Below are positions 36,053 through 46,631 of a stretch of 64,000 nt of DNA, in pieces. Source of the DNA: Datisca glomerata (lineage: Eukaryota; Streptophyta; Magnoliopsida; Cucurbitales; Datiscaceae); the NCBI GenBank assembly GCA_003255025.1, contig QANY01007467.1, positions 248,001-312,000 of the forward strand, read 5' to 3'. Within the stretch, counting starts at the first letter, position 1. Each line of letters begins with the position of its first letter. The notes beneath the pieces were generated by a model, which saw only the letters and a list, made by a program, of their open reading frames with translations, was not told the origin of the DNA and did not search any database. The position numbers and the translations under genes are program-made.

Positions 36053-37513
36053 ATGGACGCAGCAGCAATGGCAGCCACAAGGATCCAAAGGGTCAATATC
36101 CTGGCATCACCTGCTGCTCTAGGTGTGGCTAACAAAAGAAAGTTATCCCAACCTGCATTACTTTCAACACAACTAGAGATGCTTACACTTGCAGCTTGTG
36201 GGAAATCATCATGCAAAAGCTTTTCAAGCCACAAAAGAATCCCTAACTATAGAGGCAATACACCATTTATCATACAATGTTCTACAAAACCAGGTCTTGA
36301 CAGCAACAATGCAACAAATAAGAATTCTGCCTTTGAACTGGATTCAAACTCCACAATTCAACAGCTAACAGCTCTAACACCAGATCAAACTCTCAAATCC
36401 ACATGTTTTCAAGGTCTGGTGTTCAGTTTGGGTCCTAAAAACTCCTGGGATAGTGGAGAACTTGGATCGCCAATAGTGAAAAGATACCTTGGTGACAACG
36501 AAGAGAGGTGGTACATGTGGTACCATGGAAGGTCAGATGCTAATACTGCAGATTCCATCGGATTAGCAGTTTCAAGTAATGGAATTCATTGGTCAAGAGG
36601 AGAAGATCATGTGAAGTCCTGTGGAGATGCAGGCTTGGTTATGGATTGCACAAGAAATTGGTGGGCATTTGACACAGGGAGCATTAGGCCATCTGAGGTT
36701 TTGATTATGTCCAGTTCAATGTACAGTTCTGTCTACTGGCTTTATTACACAGGATACAGTTCTGAGGAAGTGCACCTTTCAGTAGTTCCAAACCGTGTTT
36801 CGGAGAGCTTGGATAAAGGTAATTGTGGAGATAAGAAAGATGAATTCCGTGCGAGCGAAAAATATTTTAAGTCCCTGCCAGGCCTGGCATGTAGCCAAGA
36901 TGGTAGGCATTGGGCTAGAATTGAAGGGGATCATCACTCTGGAGCTTTATTAGATGTTGGCCCAGGCCAGGAGTGGGATTCTTTGTTCATTGCTGCACCT
37001 CACGTGGTAATGCATAGCAGTGATGATCTTCGAATGTATTATCATTCATTTGATGAGGAAAATAGGAATTTTGCAATCGGAGTAGCAAGATCGAGAGATG
37101 GTATCAGGTGGGTGAAGTTGGGGAAGATCCTGGGAGGTTCAAAAGGTTCTTTTGATGAGTTAGGGGTGAGGAATGCATGTGTCGTGAGAAACCAGAAAGA
37201 AGGGAACTATGTGATGGCATATGAAGTTGTTGCTGCAGATGGGAAAAGTAGTATTGAGCTGGCAGTATCTCAGGATGGCCTGAGGAATTGGAACAGGGTT
37301 CAGGAAATTCCAGTTCTAAAATCTTCAGAAGACGACGGGTGGGACAACGATGGAGTGGCATCCCCATGTTTGGTTCAGATGGAGGGTAATATAGATGAGT
37401 GGCGATTGTATTACGTAGGTTTGGGCCATGGAGGTTGGACAGGGATTGGAATGGCGATTTCAGAAGGAAGCAGTCTAAAAACTTTCAGAAAATGGGAAGG
37501 GCTTCAGTTGTAA
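36053..37513 (+). CDS. Arabinanase/levansucrase/invertase-fold (GH43-like) protein
   Basis: Intact intronless frame of 486 codons from ATG 36053. This start sits in a strong plant context (ACCATGG); an in-frame ATG at 35948 would add 35 residues in poor context. Residues 1-80 are rich in Ala, Ser, Lys and Arg and poor in acids, like a plastid transit peptide. From about 150 the protein shows beta-propeller blades, each with an (S)xDGxxW-type motif: WYMWYHGR (152), GLAVSSNGIHWSRG (170), LACSQDGRHWARI (277), IGVARSRDGIRWVKLG (342), ELAVSQDGLRNW (401) and GIGMAISEG (463). This fits a five-bladed fold shared by GH43, GH32 and GH68 enzymes. The plant members are uncharacterised; substrate and activity cannot be assigned from sequence, and I could not place the usual catalytic acids with certainty. 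It is the only clear functional gene here and is flanked by transposon-rich DNA. Confidence 0.9.
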   Translation: MDAAAMAATRIQRVNILASPAALGVANKRKLSQPALLSTQLEMLTLAACGKSSCKSFSSHKRIPNYRGNTPFIIQCSTKPGLDSNNATNKNSAFELDSNSTIQQLTALTPDQTLKSTCFQGLVFSLGPKNSWDSGELGSPIVKRYLGDNEERWYMWYHGRSDANTADSIGLAVSSNGIHWSRGEDHVKSCGDAGLVMDCTRNWWAFDTGSIRPSEVLIMSSSMYSSVYWLYYTGYSSEEVHLSVVPNRVSESLDKGNCGDKKDEFRASEKYFKSLPGLACSQDGRHWARIEGDHHSGALLDVGPGQEWDSLFIAAPHVVMHSSDDLRMYYHSFDEENRNFAIGVARSRDGIRWVKLGKILGGSKGSFDELGVRNACVVRNQKEGNYVMAYEVVAADGKSSIELAVSQDGLRNWNRVQEIPVLKSSEDDGWDNDGVASPCLVQMEGNIDEWRLYYVGLGHGGWTGIGMAISEGSSLKTFRKWEGLQL

Positions 37514-39000
37514 GACTAGTGTACAGTATTACTGTATGTTATCAAATTGTTCAAGTAACAAACTATGGTTCTATTCTAACATCAAAATTATCAGAAACAA
37601 AAGGTCAATACCAAGAATATCAGCTCAAAGGCTGGTATGCCTGGCCATCAACTATTACTTCTTTCTTGTGAAGAAAAGCAAATATTCGACCTAGAAAAGG
37701 GAAAATACCAACAATATCAAAGTTGACTATATAATAGAGGATGGCGCTTGATATATGATGCCTTCTAAAGCAGAGACTATACTACAACTACCTTCACGTA
37801 ACATCCACAAAATATTTTAAGCATAGAGTAATATTTTCACTCTAGTTTCAAACCTTACACGGAGGGGGTGTCGTGTAGGGTGTCCACAAAAGGTTTTATG
37901 CAAATTAGATATACTTTCTGCAAAGAACGCCATCCATATATTCAGGAACCAAAAGCATATAACAGCCATTAATAGAACCATTTGGATTATAAGCATCACA
38001 CCATTGTCTAAGTTGGCAATGCCAATTTTCGCTTCTCATATCATTGCTTCAACCATCATCCATTTGCCCAGTACCCCGAAAATTGAATCAAACAACTAAA
38101 TCAGCTTCCTATCCCACATGTGAAAACACGTAAACCATCATGTCTTGGTATAGTGAAATTACATATAGACATTGTCAGTCCATATCATTTAAATTTTCCT
38201 TTCAGTCTCGCCTTCAAAATCATGTACCAATGTTTTCAAGTTGACCTTCAGCCACCCAAAGGACATGGCCTCCTTGTACTTGGCTATAAAGTCTTTCGTT
38301 TCCTAAACATAAACTGTTTTATATTTGTCCTAGGATAACCTTTTTTCTGACTGAACTATCAAAAGAAGCATCAGATTGAGATCCATACATTCAGTTTCAG
38401 TAAGTTAGTGATATAATTATCATCTCTATCTCTGTCCATATATCCAGTTTTTTTAAGATTAGCACCGGTTCTCTGGAGCGTAGTTCTCCGACTAATCATG
38501 AGGGTGTAAGGGCCTCGGCATTTTCAGTTACTGTTCATAGAATCTACAATTCACCTAACATTACTACATCTAGTACTATATACGTAACAATATTAAGTAT
38601 TGTTACTTTTTTCCATTGTTACTTCTGTCTATCCTAATATATACCAACATAAGAAGACATCAACAAAAGCTAAATACCTGGGCTCTATTTATCTGAATAT
38701 TACGACGATGGAGACTAGAGAGCACACTCTGAAACAATGTCAACTTCCACCTCCATTAATTTCAACAAGAGATATCAGAGAAAAAGCTAAACATACTTCT
38801 GCCCCAAACTTCATTTTGAATACAAGTTGTGCTCCCCATAATTCAACTCTAACTTCCCTATCTAAAGAAAACCAAAAAGAAACATATTGGGCCAACTGGC
38901 ATCTTTATTCTTCTTCAAACCAGTTGAGCTAATCTGAGGTCTCGTCCCAGCCTCTAAAACATATTGGGCCAACTGGGTAGATAAGTCATTTTCATAGTAA
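37514..39000. other. 3' flank of the host gene, no further gene seen
   Basis: Presumed 3' UTR and spacer. A ~20-bp phrase (aacatattgggccaactgg) occurs at 38881 and 38957. The 110-codon ORF at 38600-38932 overlaps the first copy and has no recognisable motif. Confidence 0.45.
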
Positions 39001-40139
39001 GTAAAAATTGGTCTAAAAGAAATTAAAGTAAGTAAATGATCATTTTTTAGTTAATTTAGTTGTAAATTTTTATGATTTGTCTACAATATTCTTATTTCAT
39101 GTTTCTATTCAGTTTTTTTTTAATTTGAAGATTAATATCAACAAATCAAATATTTGAAATTAATTTTAAAATATACAATCACCAATAATTCATATAACTA
39201 CTCCTAAATTTATGGAACATTTGAAAGGTGATTTTTAAATAGAGAATTAAATAAATGAAATATCTACAAAAAATATCAAATATTATTTTTAAAAGCCATA
39301 TTTTAATTGTGATCTATAAATTTACACGACTAAATTAGTTTTATGAAAACAATATCACATACTAATTTTTTAAAAACGTATCTTAACTATTGATTTTTAA
39401 TAAATAATTTAGAGCCAAGTACAGAATTGAAAAAAATATTAAAGAATATGTAAAAGAAAAACTAGGCATAAAAATTGGGAGAGAATTTGGAAAAAATTTG
39501 AATTAAAATTACAAACAAAATTTTCTCTAAAATCTCTAATAATTTTTCAAAGCATACCAGCTAAAAAGGGTCATTTATTTACTACTATATTTTTAGACTA
39601 TTTTCTAACTTAGTACCATGAAAATGGTCGATGCGCTAGAATTTCTAAAACCAAAATTAGTATTTAGAAAATTTATACAAGCAAGACAACCTTAAGGATG
39701 TTGTTTTAACAAATGTCATATTTTTAGAAGTTTTAGATAAATAGTAAATTTTCATATCTATCAATAATTTTTTTACTAAAATGACCTTAATATATTTATG
39801 GATGTTTGAAAGATTTTCAGGTAAATAAATAGTATATCATTGATTTACCAATATTCAGCATGCTTAATTTTAGGAATCAATTAATGTTGCATATAATTTA
39901 AAAAATTTAAAAAAAATATTATCTTGAAACCACTCAAAACAAAATGAAAATTTTGAAATTAACTGGAAATCCGCTCAAAAAATAAAAGAAAACAATCGAT
40001 TATCAGTTAATTCAAAAAATAATTTTCAATAAAAAAGTAAAAGTACAGCTCACATATCAGACATTTATTCACAAAAACAAATTTCAATAAAAATGGAATG
40101 ATTACTCGTTAAATGATCTTATCAAATTTTGCTAAAAAA
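39001..40139. other. Very AT-rich spacer, no gene seen
   Basis: Homopolymer-rich non-coding DNA. No transposon termini recognised. Confidence 0.5.
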
Positions 40140-40400
40140 ATAATGATCAGTGGCAACCACATAAACATACTCAAAATCCTAACTAAATTTTAGATAAATC
40201 AATGATATATCATTAATTGACCAATGATCAAAATCCTATCAATCAATGATAGTCACCTAAAGATACTCAAAACACTAACTTAATTTCGGATAAATCAATG
40301 ATATATCATTCATTGACCAATGATCAAACCCTAACTTAACAATCAAAACCCTAACCAATTTCGGGTAAATCGATGATATATCATTGATTGACCAGTGGAG
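40140..40400. repeat. Tandem ~90-bp repeats carrying the palindrome AATCAATGATATATCATTGATT
   Basis: Three tandem copies contain aaaatcctaact...tttcggataaatcaatgatatatcattnattgaccaatgatc (palindrome centres near 40209, 40302 and 40377). The palindrome is perfect or nearly so in each copy. The same core returns at 41771-41800 and in part near 39830. Non-coding. Confidence 0.7.
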
Positions 40401-41480
40401 TAACTCCATAAAACTCGTATAAATAAAAAAAATGGTGCAACTGACTATACTTTCGGCTAATAGTGATTTAGCATTAAAAATAGATATTGAATTAGCTATA
40501 GTAAAGGAAGTGATCAGCTAGTAAATTTGGTTAGTTAAGATATTCCAGCTATAATTTAGGAAAGACTTTAAAAATCTTAATTGAATGATGGTAGAATTAA
40601 TAAAAAAAGAAAATGAAATTTGATTTGAAAATAAGTAAAATCACGAAAAATATATTCTCTTCAAATTTCAATAATAAACGATTAATGACGTTAAAAAAAA
40701 TTATTTGGTGTAATTATTTTTTAAAGTGAGTTTTAAAATCTACTATTTGGTGTAATTATTTTTTATCATAACCAGACTATTTTTAAAAAAAAATCAAAAA
40801 TAGCTTCAACTATAAAAAGCATCAAAATTAGTCAATTTAAGTGGGGCGCACTACTCAAATACATTTATAAACTTCGCGACAAAAAGTGACGTGAATTAGA
40901 TATAGATAGGATAAATACAATACATATTTAATATATTATATTGATATTTTAAAAAAAAATGATGTTTTAAAATATTTATGTTGTATATTTAGCATATTTA
41001 TGGTATGTATTTAATTAGTATATTTTATATTATTTAGGGTGGGGAGGGGCGTTAGGGAGGGTTTGAGAGTGGGCTGCGTGGGGAGGATTGGGAGGTGGGA
41101 AGTTGAGTGGCAGCGGACTGGATCTGAAGAATGCGGGCTTGGGAGTTTAATGGCTATTTTTTAGCGAAATTTTGCGAAATAGACGAATTAGGGGTGATGT
41201 TTTAAGATATATCAGTTTTTTTTAAAGTTTTAGATAAATAGTATATTTTCATAACTGTCAATAATTATATACCAAAATGATATTAATCTAATTATGATGT
41301 ATTTGATAGATTTTTTAGTAAATCAATGGTACATATTTGATATACCAATATGGAAGATGCTTAAATTGAGGAAGTAATTAATAATCAGAATAAATTTTAA
41401 ATTTTGATTAATTATAGGAAGTCAATTAATGTTGACATCAATAAAAAATTTGAATTTTAAAAATCATTAGAAAATGCTAA
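40401..41480. other. AT-rich spacer with one G-rich patch
   Basis: 41030-41135 is an isolated G-rich patch (ggggaggggcgttagggagg and following), unusual in this very AT-rich stretch. No gene is recognised. Confidence 0.45.
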
Positions 41481-41484
41481 AAAA

Positions 41485-41870
41485 ATCCTAAAAATTTTGG
41501 GTCGATCAATCATATCTGATCAATTCATTTGTTCCGATCCATTATATGGGTGTTTGAAATATTTTCAGGTCAATCAATTGGACGAGTCCAGGATATTTCA
41601 AATACCCCTATAATAGATTTTTGGTGAATGAATTGATTATCTCCTTGATTGACCCAAAAATTTTGGGTCAATTAATTATATATCTTTTATAGACTGATCA
41701 ATCCATTTGTTTCAATCAATTATAGGGTGAATGAATTGATCATCACATTGATTGACCAAGAATTCTCAAATCAATCAATGATATATCATTGATTGATTGG
41801 TCAATGAATTCATCTCATTCTATTATTGGGGTAAATAGATTGACCATCCCATTGATTGACTCGTAAATAT
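41485..41870. repeat. Foldback cluster of imperfect palindromes
   Basis: A left arm (about 41490-41568, containing aaaattttgggtcgatcaat and ttcattt...tttgaaatatttt) pairs with a right arm (about 41588-41676) in inverted orientation around a centre near 41578. A second set then follows, with TTGATTGACC/GGTCAATCAA words in both orientations and the perfect palindrome TCAATCAATGATATATCATTGATTGA at about 41774. The stretch can form several nested hairpins and shares its palindrome with the 40.2-kb array. Confidence 0.65.
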
Positions 41871-43287
41871 TTGATTTTGATATAATCAACAACTAATTAA
41901 TTGACTCACCTTATTACTTTAATATATTCTATAATCAACATTAGTTATAAACAAAGAAAGAATTAATATTCGTAACTTAACGTTGATATAATTAATAAAA
42001 AAATAGAATAAAATCATATTTGAAAATCTGTAAATTTCAGCATTAGCTATAAACAAGTAAAGAATTTACATCCTTAATTAAATGTTGATATAATTAATAA
42101 ATATAAAATAAAATCATATTTGAAAATTTATAAAAATTATGGGAAATATTGTATCTTCAAATCTCAATCAATCAATGATTAAAGAAGACATGGCAAAAAA
42201 AAATTGTCTATTTCTCTAAAGTTGAAAATAAACTATTATTATTTAAAGTGTGTTTCAATATCTATTTGATATAATTACTTTATTTTTTATTTATGTTTGT
42301 TCTTGGACTATTTGGGTATTTCATTTAGAAGAATTATCTATTCTTGATGAAAGCCCAAACTAAAATTCTATAGCCTAGATTGTCTGAGATTGGATGCAAA
42401 AAACCGGAAAAGAAAATAATAAATGGAAGTGTCAGGGATAAGTGCACAAATAGGTACTCAAAAAAATTGACTTAAAAATTTAAAATAAATTATAGGAATA
42501 GGTTTTTCAAATAACTAAATATATCTATAATCTATAATATATGTAAATTAGGCTAAAGGTGGAGAAATATTTTTAGACATAAATTACTATCACTAAATTA
42601 TTTATTGTCACTTATAAATATTAAAATTAAATTAATTTTAAATTAAATGATTAATGATACTTATGAATTTTGAAAAATATTGTCTAAACTTTGAAATTCT
42701 TGAATTTTCTTGTATGTACCTAATAATTAAATGCATCAATTTATTTGTGTATCACCTTGAGCAACACTTTATAAATTTTTTATTTTTAGTTATGTCTTAT
42801 ATTATTATTTATTAGAATGTATTAAACTTTTTCTAATGTAATCAACATAAATTAGTTGAGACAAGATACTTTGAAATAAAAACAAGACACGTGAACAAAC
42901 ATAAAAAATAATTAAATATAATTTTTTTTGTTAAAATATTATTAAAGTACTAGAACTTAAAACAAATATATAAATTAATATATATATTTTTATGAGTTCT
43001 AACAAAATTTGATCAATATTATTTTTGTTGTACTATGTAACTATTACATGTTTAATATATTTTTCACATTTTGAGGAAGTATTTAATTAAATTTTTATCA
43101 TTTATTTTATCACATGCAACATACATTTTATGAACTAATATATTAAAATGTGAAAGTAGAGGATAAATTCTTCTTTACCATTTTATCCGACCACTATTCT
43201 TAGGTTTCCACTAAAACCCTTTAATTATACAACCTTTGACTTTATTTTTTGTTTCAAGAGTTACATTTTTTGAAACGTTAAAACGTT
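41871..43287. other. AT-rich spacer, no gene seen
   Basis: Non-coding. A ~60-bp diverged duplication (tttcagcattagctataaaca / caacattagttataaacaaag with following aattaataaa... tgaaaat.t.taaa) lies between about 41930 and 42140. Confidence 0.45.
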
Positions 43288-43462
43288 AAAATATCCTCTA
43301 TAGCCTGTAGGTTAAAACTAATAAATTGATGCATTTGAATTGTTACATTTCGAGAGTTATATTCTATTGAACATTACATTTCAAACATTTTTATGAAATT
43401 ACATGCATTGAGTACTTAGATTTAATAAAGTAAGTCAACCTACAGGCTATAGAGGATATTTT
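43288..43462. repeat. 175-bp element with perfect 26-bp inverted ends
   Basis: 43288-43313 and 43437-43462 are exact reverse complements of each other (aaaatatcctctatagcctg and onward). The unusual, specific sequence of the arms makes chance unlikely. Size fits a small MITE or foldback. No target-site duplication was identified outside the arms. Confidence 0.75.
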
Positions 43463-43970
43463 ATGCCATTATATAATAAAATGACACTTAGTTGATCTTT
43501 TAGTATTTAAAATATTATTAGTTGAGAAACATATCAAAATTAGGAAAAGGTTAAACGAAGCATTATTAGAGGATGACAATAAACATGATGCAAGCGACAT
43601 GAGAAGAAAAAAAGTTATATTACTCACGAAACTGATGTCAATTATCAAAGTGAGGGTCCATCCAATTTATATCGTGTGCATATTACCTATGTATACATGA
43701 AATACAATTTTTTTAAGGTAAAAATCAGATATTGGCATAGATAGAAAAAGAGAGAAAATTTTCAAAAAAAAGAGGAGAAAAGAGAGAGAAAAAACGTTTT
43801 TTTTATATGTGGTATAGATTTTAGTTAAATCAGACAATAGTAATTAGACAAAAATGATTATACATAAAGAAGTGCTCATACAATTATTATCTTTCACTTT
43901 TTTGTATTTGATAATATTTTAAACATATCACTTATATTTATAAATAAAATGAATACTAAATAGAAATGAC
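43463..43970. other. AT-rich spacer, no gene seen
   Basis: Non-coding; possibly part of a Helitron body ending at 43998. Confidence 0.4.
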
Positions 43971-43998
43971 ACGTGCAATGCACGTAATATTGGTCTAA
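43971..43998 (+). mobile_element. Helitron-like 3' terminus
   Basis: The palindromic stem ACGTGCAATGCACGT is followed after about 9 bases by CTAA at 43995-43998 and then a T. This is the plant Helitron 3' pattern (hairpin, then CTRR, insertion next to T) and resembles the terminus on the minus strand at 175-205. The element would extend to the left. No Rep/helicase coding sequence is visible. Confidence 0.5.
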
Positions 43999-45380
43999 TA
44001 TTTTAAAAAGATGTTTAAGGGAGAAGAAACCTTTGAAATATCATTTTTCCCTTGTACTTTATTTTTTTCTTTTAGAAAAATCCTCTACAAGTTTTTATAG
44101 TCTTAATTTGGTGCATTGTCCTTGAAATTGAAGTTAATTGACACTAAGTTGGAGAAAATTTGTTTTTAAAGATGAAGTGATATTATCTCTAATGGGGTTC
44201 ATGTATGGGTAATTAATTAAGTTATAGTTGGACATAAAATAAAGACTTATTTGCAATTATAAATATGTTGTCCTTTCTCACCATGCAGTTAATTTTTTTT
44301 TTACTTTCGTGCATTCTATTTGAAAAATATTAAGAAGAAACCAAGTAAGAAAAGAATGAAGAAGAAGCTTGATGTTTTAATGGGAGCTATGTGTTATCCA
44401 TTGCACTGCACTGTCTAAGAAGAAAGAAATTTTGCAAAAAGAAGCTGCTGAGATTGTTAGACGTATGCAGACAAAGAAGTGTTAAAGCCAGATAGACACA
44501 TTTGTTGAGACATTAGTACTTGTTTATTGTGGTATTTGTGTAGGTTAGGTTAGAATTAAAATGCAAGGTACATTGAGTATATATAATTTTATATCGTATA
44601 ATTGTTCTCATAGTTAGTAAGTATTAGTTTTTTAATCTAACAATAGATCAATAGATCCATAGTTTTCTATATTAATTTTAAATTATAGGATTGATATGAC
44701 CCCTCTTTTATTTAAGAAAGATATCAAAAAGAAAGATTTTTAAAGTGGAAAAATAAATTACTTGAAATAAAAGATAATTGCTTTAAATAAACAATCAAGC
44801 AATGATAATAATAATCTGCAATTAGATAAACTAATTCAAGTAATAATTAAAAGATCAAGAATAAAATTCAATTTACTATGAGTTAATAAATAAATAATAT
44901 GTGAAATATTAAAGTGCAGAATAATAAACGTGCGAGAAATTAAATATAAAAAGTAAAGTGTACGTAAATAAAAGAGTAGAGAATAGAAAGATTCGACACA
45001 CAATATTTTCACATGATTTGAGAAAATCTATCATTACGTCCACGCTCCAAGTATCCCTCCTTGAAGATTTTTTCTCGTGATCTTCTTAGCGGTGAAGATC
45101 AAACATTTACCAACTGTATTGGCTTATGGTGCCAATCGGACTTTAACGATGCAGTTCGGTTGAGATCTTCAAATCTCTTACAAAAGCACTCACTCTCTCA
45201 AATAGTAGATTTCTCAATTTTTCGAACATAGTATTTTCTAGCTTCTCTCTACAATATTTCTCAATTCAAGCTCAAAATACAAGCATCTCAAAGATATAAA
45301 ACTCTACAGAACATCATCATAGAGTAGTGAAGAGATGTGGAGAGGTGTGTTGAAGTTAAAAATGAAGTGGGGTATTTATA
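43999..45380. other. AT-rich spacer, no gene seen
   Basis: No coding family recognised. From about 45000 composition becomes more balanced, and the minus strand could be the transcribed side of a transposon leader. Confidence 0.45.
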
Positions 45381-45384
45381 GGTG

Positions 45385-45615
45385 TAAAAATATTGTACAA
45401 ACCGGTTGGACCGGTTTGGAAACCAGATGGATTGGTCCTTGAGTGAAGGATTTTTCTTTTTAAGTCAAACTCGTGCACCGGTTTCTCCTATCGGTTGGAC
45501 TGGTTTGACGATTAAGGAATATGTCCTTTAACTATAAACTGGTGTACCAGTTAGCAGCAACTGGTCTCCCACTAGTTTGATCGGTTTTGCACCAAAACCT
45601 CCCGGTTCGTTGTAT
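45385..45615. repeat. Cluster of ACCGGTT/AACCGGT words
   Basis: AACCGGTTGGACCGGTTT and variants (ccggtt, tcggttggactggttt, actggtgtaccagtt, gatcggtttt) recur at least eight times in 230 bp, in both orientations. Such a density of CCGGT words is far above this window's composition. It may be a regulatory or subterminal repeat region of a transposon. Confidence 0.5.
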
Positions 45616-45956
45616 TTTACTTCATTTTCTCATCTGGTCGGATTCTCTTCTTGGTCTTGACCCTTGGTTGGCTTCTTGTAATATACTGGGTCCGTATGGC
45701 TTCTAAAACTCAATCATTGTTTGGTGTATAATGTTCTCTCTGAAGCACCTGATCAATTCCTCGTAGTTTTTTTATTTAATTTAAACTTGATATTTTGTCT
45801 ACACACTATACAAAACATTAGTTCAACAACATTTATCATCATTAAAATTAACACCTTGAATAGGGTCAACATAAATATAGTCAATTATTCAAACTTTAAT
45901 ATTTTTAAGATAACAAAATAATTATTTTAAATAAAAAATAATATTTCACTTTTTAA

Positions 45957-45986
45957 CGACGTGTAATGTACATGATAGGTTACTAG
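45957..45986 (+). mobile_element. Weak Helitron-like 3' terminus
   Basis: A short stem (TGTA-atg-TACA in acgacgtgtaatgtacatg) is followed about 10 bases later by CTAG and T at 45983-45987. It is a decayed version of the two better termini in this window. Confidence 0.3.
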
Positions 45987-45999
45987 TAATTTTAAGAAG

Positions 46000-46620
46000 G
46001 GTTAAAATATGACTTATACCCATAAATTTTAGGGTATTGGTAAATTTACACTCATAACATTAGGAATAGTAACATTTTTTTTTAAAGTTCAGAATAGGAA
46101 CATTACTCCTTGAAATTTCAAAATAGACAAAATTTGTCCTCCACACCTTATTTATGTCAATTTTTCTAATACCAAAAATTGCACGGTTGGACTTGGCAAA
46201 ACACAAATACTGGTTGGGATGTTTTTCTTATTCTACAACGTCAATTGTAAGATAAAAAATTGGATTTTTATGAAAATTTACTAAATGTATAACCATTGCA
46301 AAAATGTCTCAGTTTGAATACTTACGCATCATAAATAATAAAACACTACATTTGAAGTTGATTGTATTGTTTACGTGAAATTCGGTATGTAGGGGTCTGT
46401 GTGTAAACAACTTCAATAACTCAAATAATTCTAACTGAAAGCATAAAAGGATATAGTCATGCAACAACTTGTTAAAACTAGGACATAATTAAACTCTATT
46501 TAAGAACTGACATTTTTTACTAGTGCAAATATTCAAAGTCGAAGAATATCTATTGTGTCGATGAGTGGGGGTCTGATGCAGCAATTAATTCAGCATGAAA
46601 AATAGTTTTGAGGAGTTATT
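46000..46620. other. AT-rich spacer, no gene seen
   Basis: Non-coding sequence with no recognised signal. Confidence 0.45.
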
Positions 46621-46631
46621 GAAGTAAACAA

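Noticed and set aside
38600..38932. 110-codon ORF downstream of the host gene
   Set aside because: No motif, ordinary AT-rich composition and overlap with a local duplication; not supportable as a gene.
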